From positions 26,282,966 through 26,346,965 of the forward strand of contig NW_025336481.1 in the NCBI RefSeq assembly GCF_004798865.1: a stretch of DNA of 64,000 bases. The letters run 5' to 3'. The position numbers were made by a program, and so were the translations under genes. The notes under the pieces are model-generated. The model searched no databases. It was not told where the DNA came from and saw only the letters and a list, made by a program, of their open reading frames with translations. This document shows positions 1 through 13,491 of this stretch, piece by piece. Source of the stretch: Varanus komodoensis (taxonomy: Eukaryota; Chordata; Lepidosauria; Squamata; Varanidae). The first letter of the stretch is position 1; each line of letters starts with the position of its first letter.

Positions 1-519
1 CCCATCTTGAGTATTGTGTCCAGGTTTGGTCAACACGCTTCAGGAAGGAAGCAGACAAACTGGGAGAGATTCAAAGAAAGGTGACATGGATGATCAGGAG
101 TCTGGAAACAGCTCTCTGATGACAAGACATGTTTAGTCTGGAGAAGAGAAGACTGAAGGGAGATATAGTAGCACTTTTCAAATCCTTGAAAGGCTGCCAC
201 ACAGAGGAAGTCCAGGATCTCTTCTCAATCATGCCAGATTTCAGGGCACAGAATAGTGGCCTCAAGTTACAGAAAGCCAGATTTTGGCTGGACATCAGCA
301 AAAATGTCTTAACTGTTAGAGAACTACAGCAATAGAATCAATTATTAGAATTGATTACCTAGAGAGGTTGTGGGCTCTCCCACACTGGGGGCATTTAAGA
401 AGCAGTTGGACAGTCATTTGTCAGGAATGCTATAAGCTGTATTTCTGCTTAGAGCAGGGGATTGGACTCAGTGGCATTATAGGCCCCTTCCAACTCTATT
501 CTATGATTCTACAAAAAAA
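1..519 (+). mobile_element. CR1 LINE, 3' end, truncated by the window edge
   Basis: This is the 3' part of a CR1 non-LTR retrotransposon: the last stretch of the reverse-transcriptase frame plus the 3' UTR. Seen directly: the phrase coding for 'FSLEKRRLKGDIVALFKSLKG' appears around 130-200, a hallmark of the CR1 C-terminus. Downstream come the 'agagaggttgtgggctctcc' and 'ggattggactcagtggcatt' blocks, and the element ends at about 505-519 in ATTCTATGATTCT, the CR1 terminal octamer repeat. The longest frame through it is about 68 codons and the expected reading breaks up, so it is a dead copy. The 5' part lies outside the window. Confidence 0.9.
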
Positions 520-3500
520 GCACTCAACATTCATGTGTTTTAGTTTGCACATTTAGCAAGAAATCTTTTATAATACATCCCACAGAATTACTTCCTGGTA
601 AATTTAATTAAGAAGGCAGTCTTTATTGATAAAACTTGTTCAGATTGAATGCATACTGATTATGGTATTTGCAAAGTTAATGTCCAGTAGTTTTTGGCAT
701 TCCTATTGTAACAGAAAATACTTGGTGGCTCTTATCTTCAGAATGAATTTTATTCTTTTTCTAGATATTACAATATCAATATGTCTTATCAATTTAAATA
801 ACTTGCCTAGTTCTTTAAGGCTGGTTAAATATAACACTCAGAAGCAAAGGTGTCAGGAGTAGAATGTCAAACTGCTATAAGGCTATTTTAATTGAAGTCT
901 CAAAAGCTATGCTGCAGCCAATATACCTGTAACAGCTTAAATGGCAAAGAAAAACCATTTTCAAGATCATAACCTTTCCAATGCTGATCTCTGATTGTGT
1001 ATGAAAAGAATGACTGACAGGTGTGAAGGCATTCTGCATTGTTAGTAGCACTCTATAATGAGGGATTTTGTTGTGATTACAATGGAAGTGATTCTGGAAC
1101 TTTACAAAGCAAAGGTTAAATTGATTGCTGGTTATTGTATCATGTGCATCCACTACAGGTTTACTTAGAAGCAGGTCCCACTATATTCTAACTTCTTAGC
1201 AGGTCTGTTTAGAATTGAAGTTAAATTGTAATTAGAAAAGTGAAAATGTCTATTTAGTAAATAATGAGGGGGTGGGGGGATCAAAGCTGTGAACAAATGG
1301 CCAGTCAAAATTCTTTACCCCAGTTCTGAGCAGAGAAACTGGGAACAATTTCACTCAATTTATTCAGGGCAAGGAGACGTTCTCAAGTTTTCCCATGGTA
1401 AGGGTCACCATTGGCAGGGATTATAGCCCTTCCCCATCCCCCATAACAGCATAGCTATTTAGGGCCCAACCTGGTCTTGGCATCAAGATGAGTGGCCAAG
1501 GTATCTGTTTTGTTGGCAGTCTGAATCCTCTTTTGTATCTACCACAATGCAGGCGTGTGTGTGCAGGGCAGGGGCAGTGTTGCATTCAAATCATCTCTGA
1601 CTTATGAATGAATTTCATAAACTCAAAACTGTGACTTCCTTTATGGAATTGATCCATCTCGTGTTTGGTCCCCTCCTTCCCTAGCAGCATTATCTTTCCT
1701 ACTAAGTCTCGCCTTCACATGTTGTGTCTGAAGTATGACAGCTTCACTTTCATTATTTTGCTTCCAGTAGCCTTCAACAGAAGTTGTGGCTGAAACTTGG
1801 ACAGATGAAACCTGTGGGAAGAGGAAGCTGTTTATGCCAAATAAAATAAAAGCAATAAAAATTCAAACTGACAAAAATGATTAACGTAGCTATGACCAAT
1901 ATGCATAGGACTTTACAGGGTAATATATTGACAAGTCCCTGCCCCATGAAGATTAAAATCTAAATTTTGTCAAGAGGCTTCTTTTTAAAGAAACAAGAAA
2001 TGGAAAGAGAATGGTGCTTAATGCCTAAGCACCCAGACTGGTGCCAGAACTGGATCATAGTAAAGAGGAGCCAAGTGTGCTCGAGAGGGCAAAGAAAGAG
2101 TCCTGTATTTCAGAGGTTCAAAAACTGGATATGTGATCACCTTTACATTACACCTCAAGCAATTGTTTGACATCTCTGACTTAAACTACTATGTCCTGCA
2201 CTTCCTACATCAATGTCACCTGTTAAAATTGAAACTTACCTTGGGTCCCTGCCAAGGAAATGTCTGGCCATGAATATATCAAAGGCCACCTCCTGCTGAA
2301 ACTAACTGCAAAAATCACAGAGTCCATTTCACCTCTACTGACATTTCACCTCTATAAATACATAGGATACAGCTACAGTACATATCCACTTTTACATCCA
2401 CAGCGGGGGAAAGGGGAATCTTTATCCAACATGCTATATGAAAAGAGGAGTGTTTTCTCTCTTTATTCCACAGCATGATCCTGCTCTTGTGGTATAAGAA
2501 AATAACTTATATGAATTGTTTGTTCTTTGTACAATGTGAGGAGGGATTGATACTTGTCTCAGGGTTTGGAAGGTCCATGCTTTTCTAGCTGCTGGACCTA
2601 ATGTCAAAGGAAAAGTCTTATGGGAAGGTGCTATGCCTTGTTTAGCAGATTCAAAAGTTTACATTCATATTAGATTTAAAATAATTTTATTTAGTTCGTA
2701 TCAATTCTGGTTATGTTAGTCTTCTCTTAAAATAGGGGTAAGTTTGTGAAAGGGGAATATTGCATTTTTCCCTGATCATTCAGGGTGGAATTGCTTTTAT
2801 AAAGTATTGGTTTGAATCTGTTTTGCTTCATAATGTTGTGTAACTTTCATACAAGATGTTTCTTGGTAGTTGGACCACATGCAAATGGACTAATCTAATC
2901 TGACTGAGCACAAAGTTTTAGTTATACTTCTACTGGTCGGGATGGAGCAGAAGAATAGGCACAAATAACATCTTTTTTCTCTTTATTTTATTCCAATCCA
3001 TTTCTGGCACCAAATTGGGATTTAGACATTTGGCAACATTGTTCTTCCATTTCTTGTTTCTTAAACCGAGCCAAGCCAAACTGAGCCTCTGACAAAGAGA
3101 TTGTAATCTCATTGCGGAAGGAACTTGTTCTTTTTCATTATGTTACCTTTTAACATTCTATGCATACTTCCTTTCAACCCCATTCCATAATCACATTTTT
3201 ATTGTCAGCTTGAATTTTTATTGCTTTTATTTTTTCAGCTTAGCACATCTTACATTTACTTGCATACTTAACACAAAGAGCTCTCCATGTCCACGGTGTC
3301 CAACAGCTTCTTTGTTGAGGGCTAATGGGAAAGAAGGGGTGGGGGAGGTTGGTGAACACAGAAGGCAAGTAAAAGAATTTCAGTGGGGCAAACAAATCTG
3401 CACAAGCTAGAGCAAGATAATGTGGTGGGAGAAACTAAGACTTCAATCATGATGGGAAGTCAAGACATAATCCTCTTCTCCTCACAGCATTTTCTTTGCA

Positions 3501-3923
3501 AGGATCATCATGTGCCTACATGATTAAGGGGAACTACGTAGATAAGAGACTATGGACTGTGTATTTGCAGAACACCTGTTTTGGCCCTAAGGAGCAAGTG
3601 TGCTGGACCACAAGGGTTCTTCTAGATTATGCTATTGTCCAGCATATTCAATGGGAGATTCAGATGATGTTGCTTCCACCCATAGTCTGCCAAGCTGGTT
3701 CTACCAGTTTGGTACTATGGAAATTCTGTTAATGAAAACAGATGGAATTGCTACTGCACAGGGATTCCTTGACTGTGAAAACCCTCCAATGAGCATCATC
3801 AGCGGGCCCATCTGCTCTTTCCTCTTCAATATTTGCCAACTTTACCTGCATCTTTTGACTGAGATATCTTGCACCTCACCAAAGCCTGGACGCAGGATAC
3901 ATACTCTTTGAAGCCTTTACAGT
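520..3923. other. Non-genic AT-rich stretch
   Basis: No exon, RNA gene or recognisable repeat was found. Open frames here are under 110 codons, lack similarity to any family I know, and occur on both strands as expected by chance. A G-rich run lies near 1266-1280. Confidence 0.5.
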
Positions 3924-3929
3924 ATGGGT

Positions 3930-4085
3930 CCCTCACTATTTCCCTGTCCCTCCTTATCCCTGTCCCTCCTTATCCCTAACCTTATTTCCTTCCCTGACAT
4001 CTGCTCTCCTTCCCCTTTTCTCAGCTTCTTCTCTCCCTCCCTCTCCCCCCACCCCTCTCTCTCCCACACAGAGAAGGAGAAGGAG
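3930..4085. repeat. Pyrimidine-rich low-complexity tract
   Basis: About 150 bp of nearly pure C/T on the + strand. It starts with two copies of a 16-bp unit (cctgtccctccttatc) near 3943-3974, continues as CTCTCC-type sequence to about 4070, then flips to a short purine run (gagaaggagaaggagaagg). The 67-codon frame through it is rich in Ser, Pro and Leu only because of the base composition. Confidence 0.8.
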
Positions 4086-7000
4086 AAGGAAAGCAAGCAA
4101 TTTCCTGGGCAGGAACTCTGGGAATAGGAGAAGGTATGAATGTTAGTTTGGAAATGCTGTGGCTACATTGGAGTTGAGTTAAAGAGAGCTTTTTCTTTTA
4201 TTTTTGGGTCATATTCCTTTTCTTTGGGGTTAGGGGACAAATGCATCTGTATCTACAGCTAGCAAAGCAGTGCTGTGTAAGCTCCTCTGAAGTAATTCCT
4301 GCTGCAGTCCATGTAAGCTTGCAACCCTAAATAAGTATTGTGTTGTGTTTCTGCGTCCTCAGATGTATGGATTTGCTTTGGTGTTCAGCCCCTTCCTCTG
4401 CCTGTACTCAGTTTTGTGGCTGAATTTCTTGCCTTTTGACTAGCTGTCTCCCCAGCAGCTATTATGTGACCAGTAAACCTGCCATGTGAGTCATTATGTC
4501 ATTCTGTCTTCAGAAAAGTCTCAAATTCCCAAATGTGGCCACGGAGTCAAAGAGATGGCGATCCCACCTTACTGAGCTGCTAGTGTGCCCTCCATCCCTG
4601 CCTCCTACCTTGGCCTATACCTGTTTTTCTCTTGTACCCATGTCCACATCTTCCTGTGCTTCCACAGCATTGCCTTCTGTTCTACATATCCATCTGGGCT
4701 AGACATACAGAGATAAATCACAAAACTCATATACAGTTTGTTAGTGCCCATGTTATTTTAAGGGCTCATTGATCCTGCAAATGCTGCTTTTTCATCTAAT
4801 GCATTGATTCAAGTGTTTTGTTTCATGTGCTTAATTTTGATCAATAAATCTTGTTATTCCTTTTGAAGAATCCTTGCCTTTGGTTTCTTTATTACTCTAA
4901 CAATGTGCCTATTTTCAATAGTGCTTAATGACTCAAAGTCTAAAAGATCCTTCTATGCAATCAAATTTTGCTTCTGAAGCACTCCCAGGCAGATCAACTA
5001 GCACATGTCGTAACAAAAGAAGATAAGAGCACACTGGCTGTACGTGTGCAAATGCTTTAAGCTTTGATTTAGGAAGGACTGAACTTTGAAAAAAGACCAT
5101 TCGGAGGTGCAAGCTCCATCCACCGCTGCCCTGCGTGCCCACAGGTCTTGAACCAGCAGGATATCAAGTGTGTGACACTTGCAAAAGTCTAAATCAGAAA
5201 TCTTGCTTCCCAAGGCACCCAAGCTGATTACATGGTTGCAGCTATTTTTACAAATTGACTTGTTCAGACAAGGAGTGAGAAGTTGTTGGCTCAGATAGTA
5301 TTCTCTATATAGCCGTTTTCTCATAAACAATTTGGTAGGGATGGATTTAGGTCAAGGGAAAAAGAAGGACAAGCATTGTTACTTTTTCTTTCTCTGGCTT
5401 GCAATAATGTGTCATACATTAAAACAGCAATAATTTTACGAAAACGCTAAACTCAAAATTTATTGCATGGTCTATATTAATATACCTATTTCTCCAAGCT
5501 GAATTCACATAAGATTTCAAACTTTGCAGCCATAAAGTTTATGGACAATGGTTTTATATGAGCAAATGTTAAATTGTTTTCCCAACTTTCAAATCAAGCA
5601 TTGCATTGTTTGTTTAACGTTATGAACAGAATGTTCAAGGAATTTGCTCAGTCTGCACTTTTAAGTGAAATGACTTGATTTGTTGCTGGAATAATGTGTA
5701 TGCAGAATGGAGCACAATTAATCTTCAGTTTTTGTCTGTGTCTGAACATTGTGATGTGCTTCATGACTCAAAAATCAATAGCATAGCATGCACAAAATGC
5801 ATGTTTTAAGTTAAAATGCTTACAAATATGTGTTTGCATGTGCTTAAGGTTAATTTTCAAAACATGTTGATGGATGTAGAAATGGAAAAGAGTAGTCTGA
5901 AAAGGCCAAATCAGACTCATCCAGTTATCCATTCCTGATCGTGTGAATCTTGTCTTGCAAGAGTGTCACCTACTGTTTCAGTTCATTTGGCCTTGCTGTT
6001 ATATGCAAATAGTGTTTTAGAAAAAAAAGACCATAATGTTTATTTGTTCTTATTTGATTCTGTCATAAATCCCTTAGAGGAAACAAAACCATCATCATGT
6101 CCCTTTAGTTCTTACATATTTTCTCCTATAGAATGTGTCAGTCAACTATCTTGTTTAATTTGCTGTGACTTGTCTGAAGTACATAATTTGGTGCGAAATG
6201 ATGAGTGAATGGAAGGACATTGCCCAATCATTTATTTATCCACTTACACAGTTCATGTCCATTTGAAATTAAAAAAATATATATCTCATTTTAAGAGCAA
6301 TTCAAATAGCTGCAAATTCCATATCCAGATGCTTGATGATAATTATGAATACATTTGAAACAAATTAATATAATAATTCTCCATAGAAATATCTGATTGG
6401 GCCAAAGTATGCAAGACTGGGATCGCTTCAAATCTATTAAGTATGCTGCCTTCTTTTTCCAGCTTGTTCTTCTAATCAGGGACATACTTTCTCCCCTGAG
6501 GCATGTGGGAGTTTAACAATTACTTGAAACTCTTTAACGCCAAGCAATTTCTTCTGGGACTGCAATCTGTTAGAGTTCAATTTTCTCAGCCACAGACGAA
6601 ATGATCAGAATGAATTCATTCCTTCAGAATGGAACTGAGTGAATAAACTAAACGTGATTGAAATGAACTTATGTGTCACTCATAAATAAATCAGTAGACT
6701 TCTTTTCTCATATACACTGTCATGTACAATGACTACCCCATTTACAAGAAGTTGGGAGCTCTTCAAACCAAGTAAGAACAAGATTTTTCCTCTTCCAAGA
6801 TCTGTTTGTTTAGCTGAGGTATATGACTTTATTTATCAGTCATTGGAGATGATGTTAGGTTTGGCTTAGAAGTTGCCCTAAAATTTGCCACTGTTTTGCT
6901 TACGGCTGAGCAGCATAACTCTAAGTGTGCAAAAGGTTCACTGTTAATATATGCTTGTGCAATCTGATTAAACATGATATGCGACTAAGTATTACTGGAT

Positions 7001-9254
7001 CTATGGATTCACATCTAAAACTTAACGAAAGTTTGCTACCAGTGAAGGCTTAGGTCTGGGTCCTCATCCTTCCCCTTGGGAAATATTGAATATCTTCAAA
7101 TGTAATCATCCTATCTTTTGATACAGGACTCTAAAGAATGGCAATAGACAGAATAACAGTAAACCACATGATAATAAAATAGAACTGCATTTACGACTGC
7201 ATTCTGTACACATTGGTGGATAGTGTGGCAAAAGCTATCAAAAAAGATCTGATTTCCAAAAGAAATCAAAGCTAGACTAAATAAGGGTTAAGAAATAGAA
7301 AAGTGCTATAGTTTACTAAAATGGGCATCAGATAAGTGTCAAAGCAGTTTGCTTCAGAGGAAGGTGAGTAATATGTTCTGATCTGATCGTGTGGCACAGA
7401 GATTCTGCAAGTATGTCACACACCCAAGGATAATTCAAAACAGGATAATGCGTAATTGAAGAGAGGCAGCATTATCAATGATTCAGTTCATACTAGAGTT
7501 GAGCTAAAAGTTCTCAAAAATATTTCAAGGAAAAATTTATTTATTTCTAAAAATTCATTTCGTTCTGCACCCCTACTAAAAGCAGCAGTTACTGCAAGCC
7601 TAAATTTCAGCAGGGGATGGTCAAACCATGACATCTGACAATGGTAACTTATAAGATCACCCTCAGACCACAATCTTTCCATTGTATCTAAACTGTAACT
7701 AGCTACATGTTTTGGGTCAGTGACAACTTTTGCCTATGTTTTTTAGGGAAGAGAAGAAATGTTCAAACGAAGCTTCCATTTTTCTGTTTCATTCTTAGGC
7801 AGCCACATAGGACAACTCCAAAATTTAGACATAGAGTATACAAACTATAAAAACCATAGGATAGCTTCTACATATTATGGAAGGATCTGGTATATCCATG
7901 GTTTGTAGAGAGTGGAACATTCTTATAGGTAACCAATAAGCAGCTCAGTCTTGGCGGAGCACTCAGATTAGATCTTCAATCTTCCAAGAAAAGTACATGC
8001 TTAATTTGTAAATGTCCATAACTGTCACAAAACCTTATACTGGATTATTTATGAAATAAAAAGGCAATCTTTACTCATTGATTTAATAGCTTGACTACTT
8101 CTTTTTACCAATGAGATGTTCATGTAGTCGGCAGACTGATATGAAGTTGATGCTTTTAAAGTGTCATAAAATATTACCTACTTTTGCTGAGCTAGATATT
8201 GCTGAGAATTACCTAAGTTTATAGCCATAGCAGATGAAACTGAAAATCTTTTAATCATATACTTCCTGCTCCTCAATGGCTGTGTTTAAGCAAGCCCTAT
8301 TTATTGCAGCAGTACATGCTCCAGTGCAATGTGTTGAATAAAGAACAGACCATTTCGGAAGAACGGTAGGAAAGCTGGTAGCTGTCTAGGCCATCAGTTT
8401 GAAGGTGCAGTCAAGGAATGATCTGGAAGGCAGGCAGTGGATTGTGACTGAGCAGGCATTCTGGAGGGCAGGGCATACAAGGAGATCCACAACAGCTTAG
8501 AGACACTGTAGAGCTGAATTGCTCATACTGCAGAAATTTGGGAGAAAGTAGGGCAGTAGACACCATTTGCCAGTATGGAAGAGCAGACTTTCTTTTACTG
8601 TCAGAATTCGTTTGTCCATCGTTTACTCACTGGTGGACTCAATTTTTTTTTTCTAGGAGAATTTCAGTCTACCTGTGCCAATTAGACCTTATGTGCTTGC
8701 ACAGTTTTGCACAGCTCATTAGCTAATGCAGATATGCATTTGTGCAAAACTCCCCCAAAAATGAGAAAAAGAGTGCCCCTCCCCCAATTATTAAATTTGT
8801 GGGCAATTCTGGGAAATAAAACTAAGCTAAACAAAACAAAAACCACCAGCCTGTGGAATTCGGGTAACTCTAAAAAATGTCAGTCTACTGTGTAATTCAT
8901 GGATTGTTTTCATACGAATCCAAACTCATTTGAATCCATTGTGAATTTCTCTGGCACCTCTGTTTGCCAGTTGCATCACCTGCTGTCAGAGTTCTGAATC
9001 AGTCTGGGCATATGAGCAAGCTACAGCATATTCATGGAACCAGTTGCATCAGTAGCATTCAGAAGCATCAGTATATGTATCTCAAAGCAGCAGACCCATC
9101 TTCTGGCAAATGACCATGATGGAGTCAGAATATGAGTCCCTGGAAGGAGGCCATTACTGCATCTTCCAATAGGAAAACAAATGTTATAGTTCTATCTTAT
9201 ACTAGAGCAAGAAGAAAGAATCAGTGTTTACGCATTTATCTTGACCCACTAAGC
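4086..9254. other. Non-genic AT-rich stretch
   Basis: I see no gene or clear transposon here. The DNA is AT-rich, with poly-T and poly-A runs and mostly stop-rich frames. Ancient repeats too decayed to recognise, or regulatory elements, could be present. Confidence 0.5.
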
Positions 9255-9406
9255 CAGGGATGGGAATCCTGTAGTCCTCCAGGTGTTTTGGCTGACAACT
9301 TCCATCAGCCCTAGCCAGGGTAGGCAGTGGTGAAAAAGTTGAAGGAACTGACATTTCTGATGGAGGTTGAAGGCCAAAATACCTGGAAACCACAAGCCCA
9401 ACCCTG
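9255..9406 (+). mobile_element. hAT-type MITE (about 150 bp)
   Basis: Short non-autonomous DNA transposon. It begins CAGGGATGGGAATCC and ends in the inverse of CAGGGTTGGGCTTG. Internal sequence of the 'gtcctccaggtgttttggct ... catcagccctagccagggt' type is typical of the abundant hAT MITEs of squamates, which normally fold into a long imperfect hairpin. The candidate 8-bp target duplications (cactaagc at 9247-9254, tattaaat at 9407-9414) agree at 4 of 8 positions and every difference is a transition, so this is an old insertion or an uncertain TSD. It has no coding capacity. Confidence 0.75.
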
Positions 9407-11589
9407 TATTAAATTATTACTGTTTCCTTGAATGACTAAATATGTTACTTTCTCTTTCTTTTAAACTATTAAAACTCTTAGAAGGACTTTTAATGGGATC
9501 AAAAACAGTTTTACACTTTTACTTTTCTGTACACCATAATGGACCTATTCAAGACATTTGAAAGCCTTAAAACATTTCTGTTGCTTAGAAATTTGCAGCT
9601 TAGTACAAAGATAGGAAAGGATGCAATAATTAATGTGTTTTGAATGAAAATTTAAACAGACATCTTGGTAATGATTTTATCTAATGGGCCTCAAATCCTG
9701 CTAATTAAACTATAATTCTTTGCATTAACCATTTCTGCTTGAAGAGGAACTGTGTAGGTGTCAGAAAAGACAGTGATTTCAAGGATAGTCAGATATGAGT
9801 TCTTCAGGTGAATCAGCTCATTTTCTTTCAAATATACTTAAAGACAGATAAACAAAGAAGGGTAATAATATGTTGCACAAATAAATGGAAAATATATTTT
9901 AAGAAATGTAATTATGAGTTACTGATTCCCATGTCTGTTCATGGGAAATCTGTTCAAAGTATCTACATTAATTCAGGTCAGGTTAAAAGAGGGGAAGGGG
10001 GGGGAGAGGAAGCCAAATGTTCAAAAAGTGCAGCCTTCTGGCTGCCCAACAGTTTCTGGCGGCTTGCCAGACACCCTCTTCCTTTGCTACTATGGCATTG
10101 CCTGTAGTTTCCTTTAACAAGAAAGGAATCTCTTCCTTACCTGCTGTCTCTGCTGACTTCCTAGGATAGGAAGTGTGCATTCGTGTTTGCATATATGCAT
10201 GACCAAGTGCCTAAGTGTGTTGCCGTCCAGCCTTTGCCCTGAGGCCCAAAAGGGTAGTGGGTCTTGTTATTAACCAAGCAATAATTACTTGTCTACAGAA
10301 ATTTGCTATCTCATATCATGGTGACCTGGTTTGCATAATCAAACAATGGTTAATAAGCCATGGTGGCTTTTCAAGTACCCTGATGTGCTGATCATGTGCT
10401 GCAGTCATTTGCTCAGCAAGGTGTCTTCTCCAGTCACGTGAACCAGCCAGGATGGCTTGTTGCCATTGGTAACAAGCTACCCAGAACCCATGATCTGGGA
10501 GTATGTTGATTTCGTTGGACCAATGAAACTAACCAAGGTTTCCTGCCCCTTCCTCCTCTTCTTGCTGAACAAATCCCTCTCTGCCAGAATTGGCATTATA
10601 GTGCTGGATGGTCATGAAGAACCCCTCTCTACAGGGTATGTGCTGCTGTCTGCTTGGCCTCTTCAAGAGGGCTTGAGGAGAGGGAGGTGGCTAAGAGGAG
10701 CAAGCTGCACTCCTATAGGGTTCCTTAACTGGAGACTAATCCAGGTATGACTTGCCCTCTGCTGTGCCCATCTCCCCAAGCCCTATTTGGGCTTGAAGGA
10801 GTCATGCACAGTGAACAGCAGCTGTACCTTCTCCACCACCCCATCCCATGTAAAGCTGAAGGGGATCATTGCAGGAAAGCTGATGGCTGACACCCCTTGA
10901 TACCACTCAGGCACTTTGTGAGTGGCTATTCTCACTACTCCCCTGGAAGTGCTTGGCAAGAGGGGCAAAGGGACATTGCTTCTTTTGTCAAGTGCTGGCT
11001 GGTTTTGAGGCTTGCCTCTGGTAGGTTGTGTTGTGGATTCAGATAGAATGGCAAGACACTATGGAGAAAAAGAACCCTACTATAAGCCATCACTCATCAG
11101 GGTGGCTTCTAATCCAAAGTGAAGTCATCTTTAGAACACCCACCTGCACACACACACACACCCTGCATTTAGACAACACAGCAAAGTACAGCTTCAAAAC
11201 CATGGTAGTTTAGCATGTCCTTGGAATCATCTCAGAAAAATGCAACAAAGAGGATTGCATCAGGAAAAGATATTCATCACCAGAGGAGTTCCTTGTAATG
11301 GGATTATCAGGCACAAAAGTTTTTAGGAACAAGTTCCCTAAAGAATGGCAGGGCAAGGATTATCTACACAGTGGTGCAAACCTATGTACTCATATTCTCA
11401 ATCACTGTTTACATTTGTTCTAAAACATCTCTCCTACAAATACCCATGAGATTACTTTGATGGCATCTGCACAGAACACTGTTGTAACTTGTTTATGGAT
11501 CAGGATAAATGTCTCAAACATATGACAAAGTTCCAGTTCTTGTTCAAGGTGTTAGGAGCATTAGTCCAATGGATGTTGTTGTTATTTTA
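9407..11589. other. Non-genic stretch
   Basis: No gene recognised. It contains a G-rich run (about 9993-10010) and a more GC-rich block at 10440-11000 with a 97-codon frame that resembles no family I know. The block could be an unclassified repeat. Confidence 0.4.
11146..11161. repeat. (CA)n microsatellite
   Basis: A short uninterrupted CA run of about eight units. Confidence 0.9.
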
Positions 11590-11728
11590 AGGGCACCAAG
11601 ACTGGTGTCCTCCAAATGTTTTGGATTACACCTCCCATTATCCACCTCTGCCAGAACATTCAATGGTCAGGGTTGACTGCAGTCATGGTTCAATATATGT
11701 GGATAGCACCAAGCTGAGGAAAACTGGA
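11590..11728 (+). mobile_element. hAT-type MITE remnant
   Basis: It carries the same internal theme as the MITE at 9255: 'gtgtcctccaaatgttttgg', 'acctcccattatcc' and 'aatggtcagggttgactgcag', followed by a decayed second arm ending 'gctgaggaaaactgg'. The arms are diverged and the ends are not sharp, so boundaries are approximate. Confidence 0.5.
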
Positions 11729-13436
11729 CTAATGATAAAAAAGAACAACATAAGATTTTAGTTAGCACTGCACTTGGGGGTTAGGAGAGGTCCTATTTGC
11801 CATCCCTACTGAGAAAAACCTTTGTCACATACGCTGCCATCATTGGCTGGTAAATGGCCTCACGTCTGGATGACTTTGTTTTTAATCTTTCTCTTCTCAA
11901 ATAGTGATCAATAGGTCTACAGTAGTGCTCTCTTTATGGATAAAGAGCTAAAATATAAATGTTTCAGTCTTAAATGAGTAGCAATGACTTACTTTATAAG
12001 ATTCTATAATGCATAGAAGCATTTGATTGTGGCAGTTTGTTTGTTGGAAACAGATTAAAATCTTGTGTTAGGAAACGAATCCTTTTTATTGATTAGCATG
12101 TAAACAGAATTACCTTTTCTCAGTTTTGCTCTAAACTGGTTGCATTCATTTTCAGATGAAATAATGAACTCTTGTTCTCAGTATGTCCCTCCTGTATACA
12201 CATACAGGGCTTTGAAAACCAGCCTGCTCTCAGAGCATTTTCATTCTAATCTTAATGTAAAACGCAAAGATCATGGAAGAATTGTTTTGTGGGGGCAACA
12301 GAAGGCACTTCTTTGAAGCTCCAAACTTTAATCTATATTTGAGCACAGTTAACAGACAAACAATACACCCCACCCCAGGGTTTCTGCAGAATTTAAATTA
12401 GTTAAATTAATATGGTTACCAGGGCTCAAATGCCAAAGTAAACAGGCTACAAGACGTTGCTGATTAATGACAGCTACACAAACTAAGGCTTAGATTAAAA
12501 AAAATAATTATTACACAGTGCAGACTTAACATTTGCTTGGCAGCAATGCAGTGACTCAATACGTAAAACACAAAAGCATGAAATTACTGAGCTTTGCATT
12601 GTGGAATACAATGGCATCAATGGAGTGACTAATCCAATGCAAAATATCTTTTTAATCCAGCAAGAGAGTGAGAGAGAGAATAATAAGCAGCTATTCATCA
12701 ATGAGAAATGCTGTGATTTTGACACAATTCAGAAGAGGCAATTGTGGACTAGACAGTCTCACAACACCTTTGTTTTTCTTCTAGGGACAGGCCATCATCA
12801 TATTCTGAATGGGACAAGAGACTGTAAGAACACTAGCTTGATAAGCCTTCTCTCTCAGGATTGCTGGTCTTTTGCATGCTTCTTTGGTAGGCATTCAAGT
12901 CTGATTGGTTATTCACTTGTGCCAATGTCTCCCGTTCCCCAAAGTATTAGGAGAACAAAGGGGGGAAATGAAAGCAATGAGTGTTAGGAATGGGCTGGAT
13001 GTTTATCAATCAACACTTTGTGCATGGAAGTAATGTTCAGGAAGGCGCACCTTGCATACCTTTTTAAACTGCTGCTCAAGGCTGTCCAATCAGCAGCTAC
13101 TTTGGAGCCATTTTCTTTCTTTTAAAGAATAAGGTTCTACCTACTTGTGTGATCTCCAGTGAACCTACATAGTCATTTCAGATCAAAAACAGGGCTTCTT
13201 TCCATCCACCAGAATGAACTGGCACTCCTTTTGTAGTCTTTCTTGTTGAAGGTGGGATTTTCATAACTGAATGAAGCTTCACTGAAAGCACTTCTTTCCT
13301 CTCAGCCTGAGCTCCTTGGCCACACCTTCATTAACTTAAGATCTGTGACTGCAGTGGCTGTGTAGGCATTGGCTATGCTAGCCAACATAGGTGATTCCCA
13401 CCAGGCTGTCCTTTACATGACAACCTTTTGAGCTGC
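11729..13436. other. Non-genic stretch
   Basis: No gene recognised. A 128-codon frame at 12601-12987 has no recognisable domain, no family similarity and no supporting context, and is regarded as chance. Confidence 0.45.
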
Positions 13437-13491
13437 ACCCCAACCCCAACCCCAACCCCAACCCCAACCCCAGCCACAGCCACAGCCACAG
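13437..13491. repeat. (CCCCAA)n plus (CCACAG)n hexanucleotide tandem repeat
   Basis: About six CCCCAA units are followed directly by about three CCACAG units. The reverse strand reads GGGGTT, a telomere-like, G-quadruplex-prone motif. In one frame it gives a Leu-Gly run, which is a repeat artefact and not a protein. Confidence 0.9.

Noticed and set aside
10320-10440. MITE-like 'aatggttaataagccatggt' segments, also near 19850 and 45280
   Set aside because: Shared short words, but no defined ends or duplications.
12601-12987. 128-codon open frame
   Set aside because: No recognisable motif and no splice or promoter context that I can support.
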